64,000 nucleotides of DNA, from the NCBI RefSeq assembly GCF_003055625.1, contig NZ_CP028811.1, positions 2,852,001 through 2,916,000 of the forward strand. The letters are read 5' to 3'. The notes beneath the pieces are model-generated. The model worked only from the letters and a program-made list of their open reading frames with translations, was not told the DNA's origin and searched no databases. Of this stretch, positions 45,440 to 54,575 are shown one piece after another (positions within the stretch are counted from its first letter, which is position 1; each line of letters starts with the position of its first letter). Origin of the DNA: Flavobacterium magnum (GTDB lineage: Bacteria; Bacteroidota; Bacteroidia; Flavobacteriales; Flavobacteriaceae). The position numbers and the translations under genes were made by a program.

Positions 45440-47224
45440 ATGTTCCGAAAATTCTTTTTCCGCACCGAATATACGCTCGTGTGGGCACGAAACCGCCTTA
45501 CGGAGAAGCAATTCATTTTCCTGTCAAGCGTACTGGTGGGCATTTCGGTGGCGTTTGCGGTAATCCTGCTGAAGTCCTTTGCGCACTACGTATATTATTT
45601 CGCCACCTATATAAACGGCATCCTCAAGTTGAGTTTCATCAACAGTATCCTGCCCATAGTGGGTATTTTCCTTACGGTCGTGGTTGTCAGGAAAGTCCTT
45701 GGCGGCGCGATTGAAAAGGGCACCTCACAAATTTTGTACGCGGTGGCCAAAAAGGCCGGTATCATCCCGCGCAAGCAGATGTATGCACAGATTGTTACGA
45801 GTTCGCTTACCGTCGGGCTTGGCGGCTCGGCGGGACTCGAAAGCCCCATCGTGATTACGGGCGCGGCCTTCGGATCTAATTTTGCACAGCGCTACCGGCT
45901 GGGTTACAAGGACAGGACCTTACTCATTGGCTGCGGTGTGGCGGCGGGAATTGCAGCGGCTTTCAACGCACCGATTGCCGGTGTGCTTTTCGCCGTGGAA
46001 GTGCTGTTGGTCGATGTGAGCATTTCAGCATTTACGCCCATCATGATTGCGGCCGCCACGGGCGCTTTGGTGTCTGTGATTGTCCTCGATGAGACGATAT
46101 TACTGTCCTTCAAGCAACAGCAGGTTTTTGACTACCACAATATTCCGTTCTACCTGGTATTGGGCCTTTTTACAGGATTTATTGCCGTGTACTACTCACG
46201 GAATTTCCAGCGGGTTGAGCATTTCTTCTCTCGACTGAAATTTACGCCGTACAAGAAAGCGCTGGTGGGCGCGGCGATCCTGGCGGCAATTATTTTCATC
46301 TTTCCGACCTTGTTTGGCGAAGGGTATGAGAGCATTAAAATCTTATCGGAGAGTGACCCGGGACAGCTGTTGGAGAACACCCTTTTTGGCGGACTGCGTG
46401 ACAATAAGCTTGCGCTGCTGGCCTTTGTAGGGATGACCATGATGGTTAAGGTGTATGCTACAGGGATCACTTTAGGCAGCGGTGGTAACGGAGGTAACTT
46501 CGCCCCTTCCCTGTTCCTGGGTTCCTATTGCGGCTTCTTCTTTTCTTCATTGCTGAATTTTACCGGATTGACCAAATTGCCTGTGAGCAACTTTACCATG
46601 GTGGGTATGGCCGGAATATTAAGCGGTATTTTCCATGCGCCGCTTACCGCGATATTCCTTATTGCAGAAATTACCGGTGGTTACAACCTGATGATTCCGT
46701 TGATGATTGTTTCCTCAATCAGTTTTGCGGTGTCGAAACGTTTTGAAAAACACTCCATGGATGTAAAGCACCTCGCCAAAAAAGGGCATGCCTTTACCAG
46801 TAATAAAGATGCCAATATCCTGAACACGCTGGAGACGACGCAGATCATACAGTCCGATTACCTGACCGTAACCGAGGACGAAAACCTTGAGAAACTCGTT
46901 GATTTGATCTCGCATTCCAACCAGGTGATCTTTGCCGTAACCGATAAGGAAAACAATTTGAAAGGCATCGTGCATTTTAACGACATCCGCGCAATCATAT
47001 TCAGCAACTTTAAGGTGAAATACACGAAAATCCGGGAGATTATGCTACAGCCCAAAGAAGTCATTTCCCCTACGGACACGATGGAAACCGTGATGAATAA
47101 GTTTGAGAGCAGCAAGATGGCGTTTCTTCCCGTTTTAAAAAACGGGAAATATTTCGGGTTTATTTCCAAGGCCCAGGCATTGGAGGCGTACCGTTCTAAA
47201 TTGAAGTCGATGGTTTTTGAGTAG
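45440..47224 (+). CDS. CLC-type chloride channel/transporter with CBS pair
   Basis: 594 residues from MFRKFFFRTEYTLVW. About ten membrane helices with the CLC ion-path motifs: GSAGLESPIVITG (the GxExP form with the gating Glu), GSGGNGGNFAPSLFLG and the NAPIAGVLFAVEV helix. Two CBS domains follow (about 455-590: LTVTEDENLEKLVDLISHSN and KEVISPTDTMETVMNKF), which may sense nucleotides. The start was set downstream of the promoter element. Confidence 0.92.
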   Translation: MFRKFFFRTEYTLVWARNRLTEKQFIFLSSVLVGISVAFAVILLKSFAHYVYYFATYINGILKLSFINSILPIVGIFLTVVVVRKVLGGAIEKGTSQILYAVAKKAGIIPRKQMYAQIVTSSLTVGLGGSAGLESPIVITGAAFGSNFAQRYRLGYKDRTLLIGCGVAAGIAAAFNAPIAGVLFAVEVLLVDVSISAFTPIMIAAATGALVSVIVLDETILLSFKQQQVFDYHNIPFYLVLGLFTGFIAVYYSRNFQRVEHFFSRLKFTPYKKALVGAAILAAIIFIFPTLFGEGYESIKILSESDPGQLLENTLFGGLRDNKLALLAFVGMTMMVKVYATGITLGSGGNGGNFAPSLFLGSYCGFFFSSLLNFTGLTKLPVSNFTMVGMAGILSGIFHAPLTAIFLIAEITGGYNLMIPLMIVSSISFAVSKRFEKHSMDVKHLAKKGHAFTSNKDANILNTLETTQIIQSDYLTVTEDENLEKLVDLISHSNQVIFAVTDKENNLKGIVHFNDIRAIIFSNFKVKYTKIREIMLQPKEVISPTDTMETVMNKFESSKMAFLPVLKNGKYFGFISKAQALEAYRSKLKSMVFE

Positions 47225-47237
47225 CCCCGTGGCAAAA

Positions 47238-47266
47238 AAAAACCCGGTCCTCAACTGGACCGGGTT
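47238..47266 (-). terminator. Terminator of the surface-protein operon
   Basis: AACCCGGTCC and GGACCGGGTT pair perfectly around TCAACT and are followed by a long T run on the minus strand. Confidence 0.9.
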
Positions 47267-47286
47267 CCAAAGTATCAAACACCGGA

Positions 47287-48189
47287 TTAGTATACGATTT
47301 TTCTGGTGACCGACCCCCGATCGGTCTCGACAACGATGACGTATACGCCGCCTGCGGTATTAAGGTCATTAAGCTCCAATTGGAGTCCGCTGCCCCATTT
47401 GCGATACACCTCACGTCCGCGCATATCATACAGTATAACCTGTTGAATCGAGGCGCTTTCAGATCGGATAAAGATTGATCCGCGTTGCCTGTAACTCACA
47501 ATGTCGATTACCCCAGCGGGATCTGGTGTATTCAGCGGCGCTGCCACGGCGAACGTATAAGAACTGTATAAGGCCTGATCGATAAAATCATTGCTTTGCA
47601 CATAACTCCCCGCCTCATTTACGGTGGACGGGATCACAACCCAATCAGAACCATCATAACCTGCGATTGAAAAATCAGCGAAATCGCTTACCGACAATGA
47701 CGCGAGATCTTCTGCGGTAAAATACAATTTCACTTTCCCGAGCGCCTCAGAATGGATCGCCCAGTATCCGCTGTCGGCAAGTTCCCCGACGCCCTCCAGA
47801 TTTCCAGGATTCTCAGGTGCTGCGGCTATAAAGCCGATTTCTACCGGCGCATCGTTTGAAGCCGTCTGCAATTCGAACGGCTTGAGCGTCAGCAGACTGC
47901 CAACAGGATAGACCACAAGGTCTGCAGGAAAGTTATTGGCGAGAAATCCCACCACCTTATGCGCGTCATCCGCCCCCGAATAGGACGTGTTTTCACCGAA
48001 AACCAGTACGCCCTTTGGGGCGGTTTCGGTAACGATATTGGCATTGAATTTTACCTCGCTGTTCGCACAGTACAGTGTGCCGCCACTGCCAATGTAAATC
48101 TCCTCCCCGACATAAAACGCCGTTTGAGCGGCAGCTGATAATGGAAACATCCATAAAAAGCCAAACATAATAAAACGTCCCATAACCAT
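47287..48189 (-). CDS. Secreted protein with T9SS sorting domain
   Basis: 300 residues with a signal peptide (about 1-22) and a body of beta-rich sequence (EEIYIGSGGTLYCANSEVKF, LVVYPVGSLLTLKPFEL, GYWAIHSEALGKVKLYFTA). The C-terminal 70 residues (ASIQQVILYDMRGREVYRKW, DLNTAGGVYVIVVE, ending TRKIVY) are a T9SS type A signal. Its ATG overlaps the stop of the large repeat protein gene (ATGA), so they are coupled and probably function together on the cell surface. A second ATG six bases downstream is possible. Confidence 0.85.
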   Translation of the reverse strand: MVMGRFIMFGFLWMFPLSAAAQTAFYVGEEIYIGSGGTLYCANSEVKFNANIVTETAPKGVLVFGENTSYSGADDAHKVVGFLANNFPADLVVYPVGSLLTLKPFELQTASNDAPVEIGFIAAAPENPGNLEGVGELADSGYWAIHSEALGKVKLYFTAEDLASLSVSDFADFSIAGYDGSDWVVIPSTVNEAGSYVQSNDFIDQALYSSYTFAVAAPLNTPDPAGVIDIVSYRQRGSIFIRSESASIQQVILYDMRGREVYRKWGSGLQLELNDLNTAGGVYVIVVETDRGSVTRKIVY

Positions 48190-51100
48190 CAGTTTTTTGC
48201 GGCGGTTGGATCTCCGGGCATCAGCAATGACTTCAGCGCCGCCATGTCTTTTTTCAGGCTGTCGGTTTCCACTGCCTGTGCGTTGATGGATGCCTTGAGC
48301 GTATTGTTGTCATTTTGCAATGCTTTCAACGCCTCTTTCTGTTCATCGATGATGCGTTGTTGTTCTTTAACGGCATTAATCAGCATATACGTCATGGCAC
48401 TGTTGTCCACCTGCAGGTATTCGGTATTTTCCCTGTTGAAAGTACTCACCATATACGGTGCAATGGGTTGCAATTCCTGAGCGATTACCCCTATATGTTC
48501 CTTGCTGGTATCATTCCCGGATTTTTCATTGTAATGGTATTTTACGGGATGGATGCCCATGAGTTGCGCAAGTCCGTCCTTGTAATCCACAACGTTTTTC
48601 TTAAGACGGGCATCAGAAGTGGCTGCAAACGCACCGCCGCCGGGCTTGAATGCGTTTCCTGCGATGGTCAGGTCTCCGTTTTTCATTACCGTAAGTGCAT
48701 TGGAACGGGAGAAATCGTTGGTACCATTCCCTATCGCAAAAATCCTGTCGGCGGTATTCCAGTTTCCGGTACCTCCTAACGGCGTATAGGTTGTGGCATA
48801 CCTTCCTATCACGGTTTCTCCAAAGGACGGCGAGCTGTTTCCATAACCCATTGCGGTAGCATAACTTCCAGTGGAGTTGGTGGAATATCCTGTTGCCAAG
48901 GCATTGAGGCCGGACGCGTTTGTGAACGTCCCGATGGACACGCCGCCGGCGCTTGCTGTGGCAAAGTTACCGATGGCCACACTCTCGCTGGCCGCGGACA
49001 CGTCACCTCCAAGGGCGATAGCCGTACTTCCGCTGGCAATGGCATTACGCCCCATAGCCGCTGAAAATTCGCCTATATTTCCGTTATCCCATTGTGTGCC
49101 GTCGACATTGCCTGCACGGAACGCCGCTTTTTTAGGATAGAAGAACATTTTTGTACCGGCCCCTGAAAGGGCGAGGTTGGCACCGCTGTACATCGTGCCT
49201 GTCACCTGAAGGCCATCAGTCCCAGCAATCTGTACAGCACCCGCATCAGCGGTTATGGTACGCCCTGTACCCGAACCTCCGTTGTCATAGGCGGCGTCCA
49301 GTGAACTCGCTGATCCCGAACCCTCACCGCTGCCGCCTGTTCCGTTTAAAGGCTGCCAGGCGTTGCTGTGTTTGCCTTCAAATCCGTTGGCTGCGGTATA
49401 ACGGATGGTTCCGTTGGCGGCACCGTCTGAAGAGGCGTCGCCAATCTTAATGGCGCCGTTGACCTCTACCTTTTCCGTGGTGGCCCCGTTGACCCCGAAA
49501 TTGATCTTACCAAAAGTGGTTTTCACTGCGTAGTCGCTGTTAGAGGAGGCGTTCACATAGAGTCCGTTGGGCTGCGATCCGCCATAAATGGATAATTTCG
49601 TATCAGGGGATGGATTGTTGCTTCCGATGGAGACATTCCCTCCGGAAACATTTGCCTGATAAATATGGGTGCCGTTGGGGGAAGTAGTCCATTGGTTGCC
49701 TCCGCCGGCGGGTGCATCGACCCAGGCGGCATTCCCATTGGCATCGATGGCGGAAAGGAACTTACCTGCCGCGGCACCGTTGCCCTGCAGCCTGAAAGTA
49801 CCTTTGATATCTACTGTAGCTGTAGGCGTTTCATTGGTAGCTCCAAATCCTGAATTGCCGTTTTTCAGGATGGTTAGTGCATTTGATTTCGCCGAAGCGT
49901 TATTTCCATTTCCGACGCTGAACACGCGATCGGTATTTACCCATGTTGCAGCGCCGGAAGGCGAATAAGTTGTGTTGTAACTGCCGACGGCTGTCTCCTG
50001 ATAGGAAGGTGCGGTAGTTCCTGAACCTATGGCGGTACTTCCTGATCCTGAAGCCGTAGACTCATAACCCATAGCCGTTGCGGCTAATCCCGATGCGGTG
50101 GTATTCCATCCTGAGGCGAAAGACATATCGCCAACGTTAGTATTATTCCATTGTGTTCCGGTTACCCTCCCTGAACGGAATGCTGATTTTCTTGGGTTAA
50201 AAAGCATGCGTGATCCTGCGCCATTCAGGTTAAGTGCGGCTCCGGAACCATAAGTCCCGGTCACCTGCAAACCATCAGTCCCGCCGATAACCACGGCACC
50301 GGAATCAGCATCAATAATACTTCCTGAACCAGGGGTTGGGTAATCGTAGGCATCGTTTAACGTGCCTCCGGCGCTGCCGCCAACAGGGATTTCCTGGGTT
50401 GATAACGTACCGTTCGCTCCTGCTACCACCATACGGTTTCCTGTACCTGAAAGGTTGTCAAACCTAATAGTACCCTGCAAAGTTCTCAGGGCGACCCCAT
50501 CGCTCCAGTTTCTAAATAGCCCTCCGCTTCCATTTGGGCTTTGTGTTTCGCCGGACACACCGGCTGCAACACCTGAATCTGCATTGGCAACACCCATGAT
50601 GCCCGCTCCCTGCTGGCTAAAATTCTCGGCATACATACCGTTAGAATAAACGTCTCCTTCTATGTCGGCTATTGCCTGAATCGCTGATGTAGTACCATGA
50701 GTACGTCCGTAGACAGCGACACCGGTAGAGGAAATACCTGCGAACGCATTTGCCGCCGGGCCGTCAGTCGTAATGTTGATTCCTGAGCCGGCGGTGGTCA
50801 CAGTGTAAGGCAACACCAATCCGGCTGGTTGGGCAGATAATCTTCCGCTGGCATCGGCGACGACCATGCGCATCCCGTCACCGGAAAGGTCGTCAAACCT
50901 GATAGTACCCTGCAAAGTTCTCAGGGCAACACCATCGCTCCAGTTTCGAAATACCCCTCCGCTTCCATTAGGGCTTTGTGTTTCGCCTGACACACCGGCT
51001 GCAACACCTGAATCTGCATTGGCAACGCCCGTGATACCTGCTCCCTGCTGGCTAAAATTCTCGGCATAAATACCGTTAGAATAAAAGTCTCCTTCGATAT

Positions 51101-52469
51101 CGGCTATCGCCTGAATTGCTGATGTAGCACCATGAGTACGTCCGTAAACCGCGACACCGGTTGAGGAAATACCTACAAACGCATTTGCCGCCGGGCCGTC
51201 AGTCGTAATGTTGATTCCTGAGCCGGGGGTCGTTACAGTGTAAGGCAATACGAGTCCTGTTGGTTGGGTAGATAAAGTTCCATCTGCACCGGCAACGACC
51301 ATACGGGTGCCCGAGCCGGACAGTTTATCAAATTTTATGTTTCCCTGCTGCGTCCTGAGTGCTATGCCGGAAGTGTTTAAATTAGCGAAAGTACCACCAC
51401 TTCCCTGTGGACTCAGCGATAACCCAAATACGCCATTGTTGACTCCTGTTGAATGGGTCGCTATGCCGTATACCCCTGTTCCGCCTGAGGCTGTCGAAGC
51501 TCCTTCCACACCGGCAGCTGTACCTGCGCCGCTTAGCGCCGTCCCCCTGAGACCGCTTCCCGATGGTGCGTTCGTAGTACCGACAACACCAGCCGCATCA
51601 CCTGTACCTGCCGAAGCATAGGCAACAATTACAGACGAACCGCCTGCTGTACTTTCCAATGTCAGGGCTGAAGAAGCAGTTGTTCCGGAGTAGGGCAGCG
51701 AGAAAGATTCCGGCAAAGCCAGTGCAGAAAGTGTACCATTGCTGCCGGCGACAACCATACGCGTACCCGTGCCGGACAGTGCATCCATTTGTACGCCGCC
51801 TTCGGCGGTACGCAGTGCCTTACCTCCGGTTTCGTTCTTAAAATAACCGCCATAGCCATCAGGGCTTTGGCTCGAGCCATGAACACCATAGTTCTCGCCG
51901 GTAACACTATTGGCGATGCCGTCTACACCGCTTCCGTTGGCAGAACCGGAATATCCCCTTACACCCGAGGCATAGCCTGTGGTGTTGTATGCTTCTCCCT
52001 GTACTCCGGCACCAAGTGAGGCAGCAGAGGTGCCCAACACCCCTTTTGAATCTGAGGTATTGGTTGTGGCGGCACCCCAGACGGCGGCAGTATTGTTACC
52101 GTACGCTGAGACGTAAATGGGCGCAAACTCAGCTGAACCGTCGATAGGCAGTGCCTCCCTTGATACGGGGTACCAGCTCCCGTCCTGCCAAAAGTAAAAT
52201 CCCACAAGCACATTGTTTGGGGGTGTACCACCCTGTTGCAGGTTATAAACCAATGTTCCATTGGCTAATGCGCCTCCCTGAGGGTTGGTTACCGGTGCTG
52301 CCACGTTTCTGGCTGTCAGTACCACCCGGGGTACCAACAAACCTTTATCGGTTGCTGAGACGTCCAGTGCCCCCTGCGGGGTTTCCGTTCCGACGCCGAT
52401 CTGGGCGTGCCCCCGTTGCGCGCCAAGCAGGCAGGCAAACAGGGTTAGTAAAAATAGTTGTTTCTTCAT
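48189..52469 (-). CDS. Giant repeat protein with YadA-like head repeats and S74-type tail-fibre chaperone domain
   Basis: 1426 residues from MKKQLFLLTLFACLLGAQRG, a signal peptide; 49 upstream codons are discarded. The N-terminal IGVGTETPQGALDVSATDKG module is common in Bacteroidetes secreted proteins. A long central region contains 145-residue repeats (DNA 435-bp period, about 50,440-51,300). YadA-like head motifs (STAIALGGDVSAASESVAIG, GLAATAMGYESTASGSGSTA) appear in two places. The C-terminus has SDARLKKNVVDY and IGVIAQELQ, the intramolecular chaperone/S74 fold, then a coiled coil. Probably a trimeric adhesin-like fibre. It has no T9SS signal of its own. Confidence 0.88.
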   Translation of the reverse strand: MKKQLFLLTLFACLLGAQRGHAQIGVGTETPQGALDVSATDKGLLVPRVVLTARNVAAPVTNPQGGALANGTLVYNLQQGGTPPNNVLVGFYFWQDGSWYPVSREALPIDGSAEFAPIYVSAYGNNTAAVWGAATTNTSDSKGVLGTSAASLGAGVQGEAYNTTGYASGVRGYSGSANGSGVDGIANSVTGENYGVHGSSQSPDGYGGYFKNETGGKALRTAEGGVQMDALSGTGTRMVVAGSNGTLSALALPESFSLPYSGTTASSALTLESTAGGSSVIVAYASAGTGDAAGVVGTTNAPSGSGLRGTALSGAGTAAGVEGASTASGGTGVYGIATHSTGVNNGVFGLSLSPQGSGGTFANLNTSGIALRTQQGNIKFDKLSGSGTRMVVAGADGTLSTQPTGLVLPYTVTTPGSGINITTDGPAANAFVGISSTGVAVYGRTHGATSAIQAIADIEGDFYSNGIYAENFSQQGAGITGVANADSGVAAGVSGETQSPNGSGGVFRNWSDGVALRTLQGTIRFDDLSGDGMRMVVADASGRLSAQPAGLVLPYTVTTAGSGINITTDGPAANAFAGISSTGVAVYGRTHGTTSAIQAIADIEGDVYSNGMYAENFSQQGAGIMGVANADSGVAAGVSGETQSPNGSGGLFRNWSDGVALRTLQGTIRFDNLSGTGNRMVVAGANGTLSTQEIPVGGSAGGTLNDAYDYPTPGSGSIIDADSGAVVIGGTDGLQVTGTYGSGAALNLNGAGSRMLFNPRKSAFRSGRVTGTQWNNTNVGDMSFASGWNTTASGLAATAMGYESTASGSGSTAIGSGTTAPSYQETAVGSYNTTYSPSGAATWVNTDRVFSVGNGNNASAKSNALTILKNGNSGFGATNETPTATVDIKGTFRLQGNGAAAGKFLSAIDANGNAAWVDAPAGGGNQWTTSPNGTHIYQANVSGGNVSIGSNNPSPDTKLSIYGGSQPNGLYVNASSNSDYAVKTTFGKINFGVNGATTEKVEVNGAIKIGDASSDGAANGTIRYTAANGFEGKHSNAWQPLNGTGGSGEGSGSASSLDAAYDNGGSGTGRTITADAGAVQIAGTDGLQVTGTMYSGANLALSGAGTKMFFYPKKAAFRAGNVDGTQWDNGNIGEFSAAMGRNAIASGSTAIALGGDVSAASESVAIGNFATASAGGVSIGTFTNASGLNALATGYSTNSTGSYATAMGYGNSSPSFGETVIGRYATTYTPLGGTGNWNTADRIFAIGNGTNDFSRSNALTVMKNGDLTIAGNAFKPGGGAFAATSDARLKKNVVDYKDGLAQLMGIHPVKYHYNEKSGNDTSKEHIGVIAQELQPIAPYMVSTFNRENTEYLQVDNSAMTYMLINAVKEQQRIIDEQKEALKALQNDNNTLKASINAQAVETDSLKKDMAALKSLLMPGDPTAAKN
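50440..51310 (-). repeat. 435-bp direct repeat inside the giant repeat gene
   Basis: Two neighbouring copies within the gene repeat at a 435-bp (145-codon) period, for example the shared segment at 50801 and 51236. Stretches of well over 20 bases are identical, so the two copies are recent or are kept alike by recombination. Confidence 0.8.
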
Positions 52470-52605
52470 AAAAGGAAATTTTAATCTTTGGTAAGAAGTT
52501 AATAATGAGGAACCTTTGACGCAAAGTACAGGCATTAGGTGATGCGGGGCATCACGAGATAGGGTGAGTGTTTTGCTGCCAACTGTTTTTTCATAACTTA
52601 GCGGG

Positions 52606-53178
52606 ATGCACGACATATTTCAATCGCATCTTGAAAAATTCATTACCACAGATGATGCTGAATATGCCGGTATTGATTCTTTCTTCCAGGTTATGGATGT
52701 TAAAAAGAAGGAAAACCTGCTTTCAGAAGGGCAATTGTGCCGGTACCATTATTTTGTATTGAAGGGCTGCCTGCGGAAGTTCTTTATTAATGATAAAGGC
52801 ATTGAACAGACGACTGAGTTTGCCATCGAAACATGGTGGATTACCGATAATATGGCGTATGAACGGAATCTCCCGACGGAATTTTACATCCAGGCTGTTG
52901 AAGATTCCGAGATATTATACATTGAGGGAGGCCCAGGATCGGTTACTGACTGAGTTTCCAAAAATGGAGCGGTATTTCCGGTTTGTGTACCAACGTGCCT
53001 ATGCCGCAGCGCAGATCAGGCTGAAGTATCTTTACGATTTTTCTAAGGAAGAGATTTATGAACAGTTATGCCTTAGGCAACCCGCATTCGTCCAGCGGGT
53101 ACCTCAATACCTGATTGCTTCCTATCTGGTTTCACACCTGAATATTTAAGTGAAATCCGGAAAAAGAAACGTTCTTAA
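52606..53178 (+). pseudogene. Crp/Fnr family regulator, disrupted by two opposite frameshifts
   Basis: The first frame (52606-52953) begins MHDIFQSHLEKFI and carries the cyclic-nucleotide-binding fold. An extra G in the GGG at 52926-52928 breaks it. The next frame continues with EAQDRLLTEFPKMERYFRFV and FVQRVPQYLIASYL. A missing G near 53128 breaks that frame, and the original frame resumes with GFTPEYLSEIRKKKRS to a stop at 53176-53178. Correcting both single-base changes gives a normal protein of about 190 residues. Either a recent pseudogene or two sequencing errors in G runs. The neighbouring decarboxylase gene is a typical partner. Confidence 0.85.
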
Positions 53179-53210
53179 ACCAGTTTAAGTTCTGTGTGTT
53201 TTTACTGAGC

Positions 53211-53218
53211 TAGCTTTG
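53211..53218 (+). promoter_or_regulatory. -7 element TAGCTTTG of the carboxymuconolactone decarboxylase gene
   Basis: TAnnTTTG match 25 bp before the start at 53244; no clear TTTG upstream. Confidence 0.55.
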
Positions 53219-53243
53219 CGTCATTAATCTTAGATACACAAAA

Positions 53244-53684
53244 ATGGAAACCAGAATCAACATCAATGAATTACAGCCACAGGCTTTTAAAGCCATGTAT
53301 GCCCTTGAAGGTTATATGGCAACGACGAAGCTGTCCAAAACCCATAGGGAACTAATTAAGATCAGGGCGTCGCAAATTAACGGCTGTGCTTTCTGTATAG
53401 ACATGCACACCAAAGATGCGCTGAAAAACGGGGAAACGACACAACGCATTTTTCTTTTGAACGCCTGGCGCGACACGGCTTTGTTTTCTGAAGAAGAGAA
53501 AGTCATCCTTGCCATAACTGAAGAGGTGACCCTTATCAATAATCTCGGATTGTCTGCAGATACTTACAAAAAGGCCACACAGTTTTTTGATGAAATCACA
53601 ATCGCGCAACTCATTATGGCCGTAGTGACGATCAATGCCTGGAACCGGATTGCGATCAGTACAAACCTTGAACCGGCGGGATAA
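53244..53684 (+). CDS. Carboxymuconolactone decarboxylase (AhpD-like) family protein
   Basis: 146-residue all-helical protein. The redox-active motif NGCAFCIDMHTKDAL (Cys-x-x-Cys and downstream His) is that of AhpD-like peroxidase partners. METRININELQPQAFKAMYA is the common start. It probably handles peroxides or alkyl hydroperoxides rather than aromatic degradation. A Crp/Fnr-type regulator gene precedes it and would normally control it, but that gene is broken here. Confidence 0.92.
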   Translation: METRININELQPQAFKAMYALEGYMATTKLSKTHRELIKIRASQINGCAFCIDMHTKDALKNGETTQRIFLLNAWRDTALFSEEEKVILAITEEVTLINNLGLSADTYKKATQFFDEITIAQLIMAVVTINAWNRIAISTNLEPAG

Positions 53685-53871
53685 CTGACCAGCGACATAC
53701 ATCCGGTTTGCAACGTTGTTAGCGCCGCAGTGGTCAGACTGATCTTCGGGATACGGGTCCCCAGATTGTCATCCATTTTTCAAAATACGGAAAAAACCGG
53801 GCCATATCACGCGACATTGACGGACCGATGCGTGAAAGCCATAACGGTTATTGCACATGAGCGACATGCGG

Positions 53872-54513
53872 TCACAGGTTTTCGCGCAGTGCCCTCGCAA
53901 CGGCTTCCGTGTTGGAATTCACCTGTAACTTGGCATAGATATTCTTGATGTGTGATTTTACGGTGTCGAGCGAAAGCCCTAAATCAGCAGCAATCATCTT
54001 ATAGCTTTTCCCGTCGACCAATGCATGCAGCACTTCCTTTTCCCTGAAACTTAATAAGGGCTTGGAGTTGGCGGCTGTCTGTGGCATGGCGTTGCGGAAC
54101 AAATCGACAATCCGCCGGGCAATTCCGGGTGTCATGGGCGAACCACCGTTGCCGATGTCTTTCAATGCCGCAATGTATCCTTCAGGTGTTGTTGACTTCA
54201 GGATGTACCCCGATGCGCCGGCGCAGATCGCCCTGAAGATGTAATCATCGTCAGAAAAAACCGTCTGGATCAGGATTTGGGCATCAGGAAATACCGATTT
54301 GATTTGACGGGTTGCATCAATGCCGTCTACGCGTGGCATCGCAATGTCCATCAGCACGATATCGGGATTGTGCTTCTTCATCTTGGTGACAGCGTCGCTG
54401 CCGTTGGCAAAACTGGCTGCGCAATGAAGCGCCGGATCACTGTTAATAACCATTTCCAGGCTTTCGCGCAGGTGCCTGTTGTCTTCGAAAAGTATGACCT
54501 CGAGTGGCTGCAT
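53872..54513 (-). CDS. NarL/LuxR-type response regulator
   Basis: 213 residues. Receiver domain with phospho-acceptor Asp in IVLMDIAMPRVDG (about residue 56). It is followed by a LuxR-type helix-turn-helix (SFREKEVLHALVDGKSYKMI, then DLGLSLDTVKSHIKNIYAKL, about residues 150-200). It is the cognate partner of the adjacent histidine kinase, encoded 62 bp upstream on the same strand. Targets are unknown. Confidence 0.95.
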   Translation of the reverse strand: MQPLEVILFEDNRHLRESLEMVINSDPALHCAASFANGSDAVTKMKKHNPDIVLMDIAMPRVDGIDATRQIKSVFPDAQILIQTVFSDDDYIFRAICAGASGYILKSTTPEGYIAALKDIGNGGSPMTPGIARRIVDLFRNAMPQTAANSKPLLSFREKEVLHALVDGKSYKMIAADLGLSLDTVKSHIKNIYAKLQVNSNTEAVARALRENL

Positions 54514-54575
54514 CGGTTTTTAAAAGCAAATTAAATTATTTAAGTTTTGAGACGCATCCCGAATTTGGGGGATGG

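Noticed and set aside
48189-52469. Prophage or contractile injection system
   Set aside because: Apart from the S74-type domain there are no phage structural, lysis or integration genes, and the protein has a Sec signal peptide.
52790-53149. Second open frame after the Crp/Fnr start as a separate gene
   Set aside because: Its C-terminal two thirds continue the same protein family in another frame, so it is part of one frameshifted gene.
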